Below, one piece after another: positions 7,275-11,385 of a stretch of DNA of 11,385 nt. This DNA comes from Bacteroidota bacterium (lineage in GTDB: Bacteria > Bacteroidota > Ignavibacteria > UBA10030 > UBA6906): the NCBI GenBank assembly GCA_003541875.1, contig DPLS01000206.1:1-11385 (forward strand), in the 5' to 3' direction. Numbering within the stretch: the stretch's first letter is position 1; each line of letters opens with the position of its first letter. The position numbers and the translations under genes are program-made. The notes beneath the pieces are model-generated. The model saw only the letters and a program-made list of their open reading frames with translations. It had not been told where the DNA came from and did not search any database.

Positions 7275-7328
7275 GCAAGATCTCTTTCCAGCACGACCAT
7301 CCGCGAGTGTGATGAAGGCTGGGTGACA

Positions 7329-7374
7329 TGTCTAAACATTGAGAGCCCCATAAGGGGCTCTCAATGTTTAGACA
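7329..7374. terminator. Perfect 21-bp inverted repeat, probable bidirectional terminator
   Basis: The arms at 7329-7349 and 7354-7374 are perfect reverse complements around the loop ATAA. The inner nine pairs, GAGAGCCCC/GGGGCTCTC, make a GC-rich stem, and the outer twelve are AT-rich. It lies between converging genes, 54 bases after the GIY-YIG stop and 17 bases beyond the fchA stop on the other strand. Position and symmetry suit a terminator for both transcripts. The tract after the GC stem is AATGTTTAGA and not a clean T-run, so efficiency is unsure. Confidence 0.75.
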
Positions 7375-7391
7375 AGGTCGATTCTCAGAAG

Positions 7392-8024
7392 TCAACTCCG
7401 TTTGATCTTCGTAGCAACGATTTCCAGTGTCTCCTCCATCATCATCTTGCTCGTCCTGAGTAGGGATTCCACTTCATCGGATTTCCACCCGACAAAATCG
7501 CTATCGGAGAGGCCATTCAGATTGATTTTCACGTTCAACGCGGCCCCTTCGCACGCGGCATGCAGCATCAGTGCACTCACGCCGGCATCACTTGCCGAAT
7601 TCGAGTTGCCTGACGAAGCCACTTGCTGAGCAAGTGCCAGCGCATCGATACAGTGTTTCATTACTTCGAGGGGAATGAGTGTTGCTTCTTTTGTCGCGGC
7701 CGCCACCGCAGCGCTGCGCAACGTCTTCTGAGCGTCACTCTCCTTGGGCAGAGCGTAGGCTTCCATCACTTTGTTAAAGGCCTGCGTGTCTTCATCGATC
7801 AGCTCTGTGAACCGGGCCCGCAGCTTTTCTGCCTCGGCCTTGATCTTCTTCATGTCCCCTTCCACCTCAACATACTTCTTCTTGCCGATGGTGAGGTTAC
7901 ACACCATTGTCGTGAGTGCTGCCCCAAGCGCACCTGAAAGGGCAGCAACACTTCCTCCACCAGGAGCCGGAGATGAGGAGGCGAGCTCATCGAGAAACGC
8001 CGTGACTGATTTCTTTGTAAGCAT
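7392..8024 (-). CDS. fchA: Formimidoyltetrahydrofolate cyclodeaminase
   Basis: The 210-residue cytosolic enzyme converts 5-formimidoyl-THF to 5,10-methenyl-THF and ammonia (EC 4.3.1.4), which passes the one-carbon unit released from histidine into folate metabolism. The protein is all-helical, with the family signature SPAPGGGSVAAL (18-29) near the N-terminus and a Ser/Asn/Ala-rich loop (SSGNSNSASDAG) near residues 138-149. The length is typical of the stand-alone cyclodeaminase, the counterpart of the C-terminal domain of the fused animal FTCD. The ATG is preceded by AGGA, which overlaps the TAG of ftcD only 8 bases upstream, so translation is probably coupled to that gene. It is the last gene of the hutI-ftcD-fchA unit. 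A GlmA/SerB-type name would be wrong here; the context and motif settle the call. Confidence 0.92.
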   Translation of the reverse strand: MLTKKSVTAFLDELASSSPAPGGGSVAALSGALGAALTTMVCNLTIGKKKYVEVEGDMKKIKAEAEKLRARFTELIDEDTQAFNKVMEAYALPKESDAQKTLRSAAVAAATKEATLIPLEVMKHCIDALALAQQVASSGNSNSASDAGVSALMLHAACEGAALNVKINLNGLSDSDFVGWKSDEVESLLRTSKMMMEETLEIVATKIKRS

Positions 8025-8032
8025 GAGAATTC

Positions 8033-9055
8033 CTATTGCAGTTGGTATTCGATAATCTTTTTGGCAGGATCGAACTGTTCAAGCTGACTCAGGCCGAGCT
8101 TCTTGGCCGCAATGGAGACGAGCTTCTCCTCATCTGTCAATGCAGAGTCGTAGAACTTCCCTGCCATCAGAAGTGCCTCCTTTGGTGTCAGTCCGACGAT
8201 CTCGCTTCCGGTCACTTTGATGCCGAGTGAAGCAGCCTCCTTCTTCACTTCCTCAAACGCGACATGCGGAGGCGTAACGAGGTAGTTCACGAGGTTGATG
8301 GAGACCTGCGCGATATTATGCGCTTCAAGCAATACCCCCATCGCCTTCACGGCCTTCAGTGATCCAGGTACGTTGACCTTTTGCCCCTTTGCGTCAAGGA
8401 CGGGATTGCCGCTGGCATCCTTTTCTATCCGCCCACTCTCCCGAATCCGGAGAGCAATCTCGTTAGCAATCTTCGTATCATTGGTTCCAAGGTTCACATT
8501 GTACGCAATCAGGAACATCCTTGCCCCCGTGACTGTCGCGCCTGCCTTTGCATGGAACGTCGCAGGACCGTAATCAGGCTTCCATTTCGGGTCTTGAAGT
8601 TTTTGTTGCAGGCCCTCGTATTCACCCTTCCGGATCGTTGAAAGGTTTCGTCGTTCGGGAGTGGTGGCTGCTTCTTCGTAGAGATAAATAGGAATGCCGA
8701 GTTCTTCACCAACGCGTTTGCCGAACTCGTGGGCGAGCTTCACACAATCCTTCATCGTTACGCCGGAGACCGGCACAAATGGCACGACATCGGTTGCGCC
8801 TAGGCGCGGATGCTCACCCTTGTGTGTCGTCATGTCAATCAACTCGGCGGCCTTCTGCGTAGCTCTGAATGCGGCATCGAGCACTGCCGAAGGAAGGCCG
8901 ATGAAGGTCACCACTGTCCGATTGTAGTCCTTGTCTGGCTCTGCACTGATGAACTTGACCCCGTCGACATTGCTGATCGCGCCAGCAATGGCGTTTATGA
9001 TTCTGATGTCCCGACCTTCGCTGAAGTTGGGGACGCATTCAACAATTTTGGCCAT
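8033..9055 (-). CDS. ftcD: Glutamate formimidoyltransferase
   Basis: The 340-residue cytosolic enzyme transfers the formimidoyl group of N-formimidoyl-L-glutamate to tetrahydrofolate, releasing glutamate (EC 2.1.2.5). The N-terminal subdomain opens with ECVPNFSEGR (6-15) and contains DYNRTVVTF (43-51) and HKGEHPRLGATDVVPF (78-93). H82 falls at the position of the histidine proposed as catalytic base in the mammalian enzyme. The C-terminal subdomain contains RMFLIAYNVNLGT. The length matches the stand-alone transferase without a fused cyclodeaminase; that activity is encoded by the next gene. The ATG follows the hutI stop after 18 bases with no visible Shine-Dalgarno. A five-residue-longer or shorter start is not suggested, because the family begins just before this signature. 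The call is secure. Confidence 0.95.
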   Translation of the reverse strand: MAKIVECVPNFSEGRDIRIINAIAGAISNVDGVKFISAEPDKDYNRTVVTFIGLPSAVLDAAFRATQKAAELIDMTTHKGEHPRLGATDVVPFVPVSGVTMKDCVKLAHEFGKRVGEELGIPIYLYEEAATTPERRNLSTIRKGEYEGLQQKLQDPKWKPDYGPATFHAKAGATVTGARMFLIAYNVNLGTNDTKIANEIALRIRESGRIEKDASGNPVLDAKGQKVNVPGSLKAVKAMGVLLEAHNIAQVSINLVNYLVTPPHVAFEEVKKEAASLGIKVTGSEIVGLTPKEALLMAGKFYDSALTDEEKLVSIAAKKLGLSQLEQFDPAKKIIEYQLQ

Positions 9056-9073
9056 ACACGTGTTGGATTGCAG

Positions 9074-10318
9074 TTAGAGTTCGAGAATCGTTCCGTTCTT
9101 GATCGTCGTTACAATATGGTTAGCGCCGAAATGATATGCAAGAAATGTGTAGTCCGGAATGTTCGCCACAATAAGGTCAGCGTTCTTTCCGACCTCGATA
9201 CTGCCGACACTTGACGACAAATTCAGTGCTGCTGCCCCGTTGAGTGTAGCCGCTGTCAACGCTTCCGCCGGCGTCATTCGCATTTGTGTGCAGGCAATCG
9301 TCATCATCATCGGCATGGAAAACGACATGCATGACCCCGGATTGAAATCACTCGCAATCGCAACTGCAACGTCGCCCTCAATAAGCTTGCGAGCAGGGGC
9401 ATATCCATGGCTGAGGAAGAAGGAAACGCCCGGCAATAGTGTCGCCACAACTCCACCATCCCACAACGCCTTTATCCCCTCTTCACTGACATGCTCAAGG
9501 TGATCGGCTGAGACCGCCCCTACCTTCGCCGCAAGTTGCGCTCCACCCAAGGCGGTCAGCTCATCGGCATGAATCTTCGGCTGCATGCCCGCCATCTTCC
9601 CTTCATTCAAAATACGTTCCGATTCCTCAAGCCCGAAATACCTTTTTTCGCAGAAGACATCGCAAAAGGTCGCCAGCTTCTTCTTGCCCACGTACGGGAT
9701 CATCTCGTTGATAACGAGCTCAACATAGGCGGACTTGTTGTTTTTGTACTCTGGAGGGACAGCATGCGCACCGATGAATGTCGGGACAATGGTCATCATC
9801 TCCTCCCGTTCCAGCTCGTGGATCGCCTCCATCATTTTGATTTCAGAATCCAGATCGAGTCCATAACCCGATTTGATCTCAACGGTGGTGGTCCCCTGCT
9901 TCATCATCTCAATTACGTAGCGTCCTGTCTGACGTTTCAAGTCCTTCTTGGTCGCTGCGCGTACGTTCTTGATAGTGCTCAGGATGCCGCCACCGACTCC
10001 GGCCATTTGCTGGTACGTCGCCCCCTCGGAGCGAAGCGCAAATTCGTGCGCGCGATTCCCCGCAAACATCATGTGCGTGTGGGAGTCTACAAAGCCGGGC
10101 AGCACCACTTTCCCTGTGGCGTCAAGTTCTGGGAATTGATCGGGCAGCTTGCGGTCCCACGCGGACATCGGCCCGACCCACGCTATCTTCCCATCAGTAC
10201 AGAGGACGGCAGCATCACGAATGATCCCAAGCTCGCGCATCTCGCGGCCTGCCTTTACACGCTTGCCTCCCGAATCAACTGTCACCAGTTGTGAGATATT
10301 CTTGACAAAAAGATTCAA
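9074..10318 (-). CDS. hutI: Imidazolonepropionase
   Basis: The 414-residue amidohydrolase opens the ring of 4-imidazolone-5-propionate to N-formimidoyl-L-glutamate (EC 3.5.2.7), the third step of histidine breakdown. The metal-site residues are present: H80 and H82 in FVDSHTHMMFAGNR, H250 and E253 in KIHADE, H273 in ADHLEH, and D324 in SDFNPGS. H185 in GAHAVP contributes to the active site. The positions nearly coincide with those of the Bacillus enzyme. The start is TTG at 10318; a TGA only two codons upstream rules out anything earlier, and no later start would keep the N-terminal beta-strand. No Shine-Dalgarno is visible. It is the first gene of the hutI-ftcD-fchA operon, behind a Bacteroidota-type promoter. 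hutH and hutU, needed for the first two steps, are not in the window. Confidence 0.95.
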   Translation of the reverse strand: MNLFVKNISQLVTVDSGGKRVKAGREMRELGIIRDAAVLCTDGKIAWVGPMSAWDRKLPDQFPELDATGKVVLPGFVDSHTHMMFAGNRAHEFALRSEGATYQQMAGVGGGILSTIKNVRAATKKDLKRQTGRYVIEMMKQGTTTVEIKSGYGLDLDSEIKMMEAIHELEREEMMTIVPTFIGAHAVPPEYKNNKSAYVELVINEMIPYVGKKKLATFCDVFCEKRYFGLEESERILNEGKMAGMQPKIHADELTALGGAQLAAKVGAVSADHLEHVSEEGIKALWDGGVVATLLPGVSFFLSHGYAPARKLIEGDVAVAIASDFNPGSCMSFSMPMMMTIACTQMRMTPAEALTAATLNGAAALNLSSSVGSIEVGKNADLIVANIPDYTFLAYHFGANHIVTTIKNGTILEL

Positions 10319-10409
10319 GCTGTATCAGGATTTGGAAGAAGAACGCCGGATGGCAATGAATGCCTATTGCATCAGCTACTGAGTCGGTCTCTTCAGCAGG
10401 CGGACACCA

Positions 10410-10441
10410 CAAAGATACGAAAAGGGGTGAGGATGTGCAAA
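10410..10441 (-). promoter_or_regulatory. Bacteroidota-type promoter ahead of hutI
   Basis: Read on the minus strand, TTTG (10441-10438) and TATCTTTG (10417-10410) are exactly 20 bases apart. This fits the Bacteroidota primary sigma consensus of TTTG near -33 and TAnnTTTG near -7. The start of transcription would be near 10403, about 85 bases ahead of the TTG start codon. The remaining bases of this 163-base gap hold no gene I can support. Confidence 0.6.
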
Positions 10442-10481
10442 CATAGAGGGCAGACAGACATCAAGATGCAGCGCAACTTCT

Positions 10482-11385
10482 TCACCGCATCGTGCTCACG
10501 TAGCGCATGAATTCCTCAGAAAACGCCGGCAGGTTAGTGTCTCTTCGCGTAGCATCAATGTACTTCCCGAAGAAATCGAACGGACCGAGCGCAATGGTTT
10601 GGCGCATAACATCACGGCCGTAGGTTTGATCGATCTGCCGCGCGACGATCATCCCGATAAAGGCACCATAGCTCTCCTTGTGACTGCCCGAGAGGTTCGA
10701 TGTGCGAATCAATTCTTCGGCCCGCTGGTGACTTGTCCGCGGTGAGAGAAGCTCGTGCACGCTGCCATTGAACTGGGCAAAGGAACCCGGGAGTTGCTCA
10801 ACCCAGTCCTGCGAAAGTCTGCCTTGAGAATGCTGGATGAGGTTCAGGTAGTAGGCAATCCCCTCGTTTTGAGTGAGCTCAAGAAGATTATCGATATAGC
10901 CGCGGTGTTGCGCGAAGTAGCGTCGCCAATTCGGTGAAGAATCCTGGTACATGCCGAATGCTACATGGAATATCTCATGAGCGACGACCGTCAGAAGCTC
11001 GATGAATTGTTGTTCCACCGGACCACCATACGTTGCAGCCTTGGCAAGGTTCACAACAACAGTGAGCTCACCCTGTCCTTCACCCACAAAGATTGGAGTG
11101 TCTCCGTTCCACACAACCCGTCGCACGTAGGCATCGATGTTGTTGTGTCCGAATGCAACAAAGTACACCGGCATTGTCGTCGAGAGTCTTGTGTCGTCAG
11201 GGAAGAGCTGCTCAATCGTGCTGATCACTTTCTGTGCAAAATTGTGCCGCTTGCACTGGTCGACCAGCGCCTTGATTGCGGCGACATGGGAGCGAGCTTC
11301 TCTCATGCGAAAGATGTCATCCCCCACAATGTTGTTGAATTTGGCGGCTTCGAGATTGGCAGTCAGATCAGCCGTTGTCAACGGT
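10482..11385 (-). CDS. Putative zinc metallopeptidase, 5' end outside the window
   Basis: The frame is open to the window edge, so at least 300 C-terminal residues are seen and the true start lies beyond. The TTG near 11381 is unlikely to be the start, and a signal peptide could be missing. Counting from that TTG, VVAHEIFHVAFG contains a zinc site H135-E136-H139. NEGIAYYLN supplies a probable third ligand, E173, 34 residues later, a gluzincin-type arrangement with a longer gap than in the peptidase at 699-2798. Preceding strands (PVYFVAFGHNNIDAYV, LTVVVNL) suggest a metalloprotease beta-sheet. It resembles the putative Zn-dependent peptidase families DUF5700 or DUF2268, but I cannot separate these by eye. 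The substrate is unknown. It is on the same strand as the hut operon, 163 bases upstream, and is probably a separate transcript. Confidence 0.7.
   Translation of the reverse strand, partial: PLTTADLTANLEAAKFNNIVGDDIFRMREARSHVAAIKALVDQCKRHNFAQKVISTIEQLFPDDTRLSTTMPVYFVAFGHNNIDAYVRRVVWNGDTPIFVGEGQGELTVVVNLAKAATYGGPVEQQFIELLTVVAHEIFHVAFGMYQDSSPNWRRYFAQHRGYIDNLLELTQNEGIAYYLNLIQHSQGRLSQDWVEQLPGSFAQFNGSVHELLSPRTSHQRAEELIRTSNLSGSHKESYGAFIGMIVARQIDQTYGRDVMRQTIALGPFDFFGKYIDATRRDTNLPAFSEEFMRYVSTMR

Noticed and set aside
9536..10294. Long plus-strand open frame (252 codons) opposite hutI
   Set aside because: It is the antisense shadow of hutI, whose catalytic residues are all intact on the other strand.

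Overview
The window looks like an ordinary chromosomal segment from a Gram-negative bacterium of the Bacteroidota/Ignavibacteriota (FCB) neighbourhood. This placement is an inference. It rests on a TTTG-N20-TAnnTTTG promoter ahead of hutI (the Bacteroidota primary-sigma pattern), several genes without a Shine-Dalgarno site, exported proteins with Ala-X-Ala signal peptides, and a small lipoprotein with a planctomycete-type cytochrome c domain. There is no mobile element, CRISPR array, tRNA or rRNA.

Left part (1-3950, + strand). The last codons of an upstream gene overlap by ATGA the start of a small cupin protein (64-435). A large secreted zinc metallopeptidase follows (699-2798), with an HEMGH motif and M3-like spacing to its third ligand. 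Next is a c-type cytochrome lipoprotein (3041-3415) that has its own near-consensus promoter and a GTG start. A four-helix HsmA/TIGR03987-type membrane protein (3538-3927) closes this part. Its start is ambiguous because a short leader ORF overlaps it.

Middle part (4017-7390). A FadD-like long-chain acyl-CoA synthetase on the minus strand (4017-5750) diverges, across about 490 bases without a convincing gene, from an exported chalcone-isomerase-like protein (6245-6850). A solo GIY-YIG-type domain protein follows (6906-7274). A perfect 21-bp inverted repeat with a 4-nt loop (7329-7374) lies between this unit and the converging operon and probably ends transcription from both sides.

Right part (7392-11385, - strand). 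hutI, ftcD and fchA form a tight operon for the lower half of histidine breakdown: imidazolonepropionate to formiminoglutamate, then transfer of the formimino group to tetrahydrofolate, then cyclodeamination to methenyl-THF. hutH and hutU are not here. Upstream of the operon is the 3' part of a second, unrelated HExxH metallopeptidase that runs off the window edge.

I did not find a clearly new multi-gene system. The points most worth checking are the 21-bp palindrome, the Bacteroidota-type hutI promoter, the start of the HsmA-type gene and its possible heme link to the neighbouring cytochrome, and the two uncharacterised metallopeptidases.
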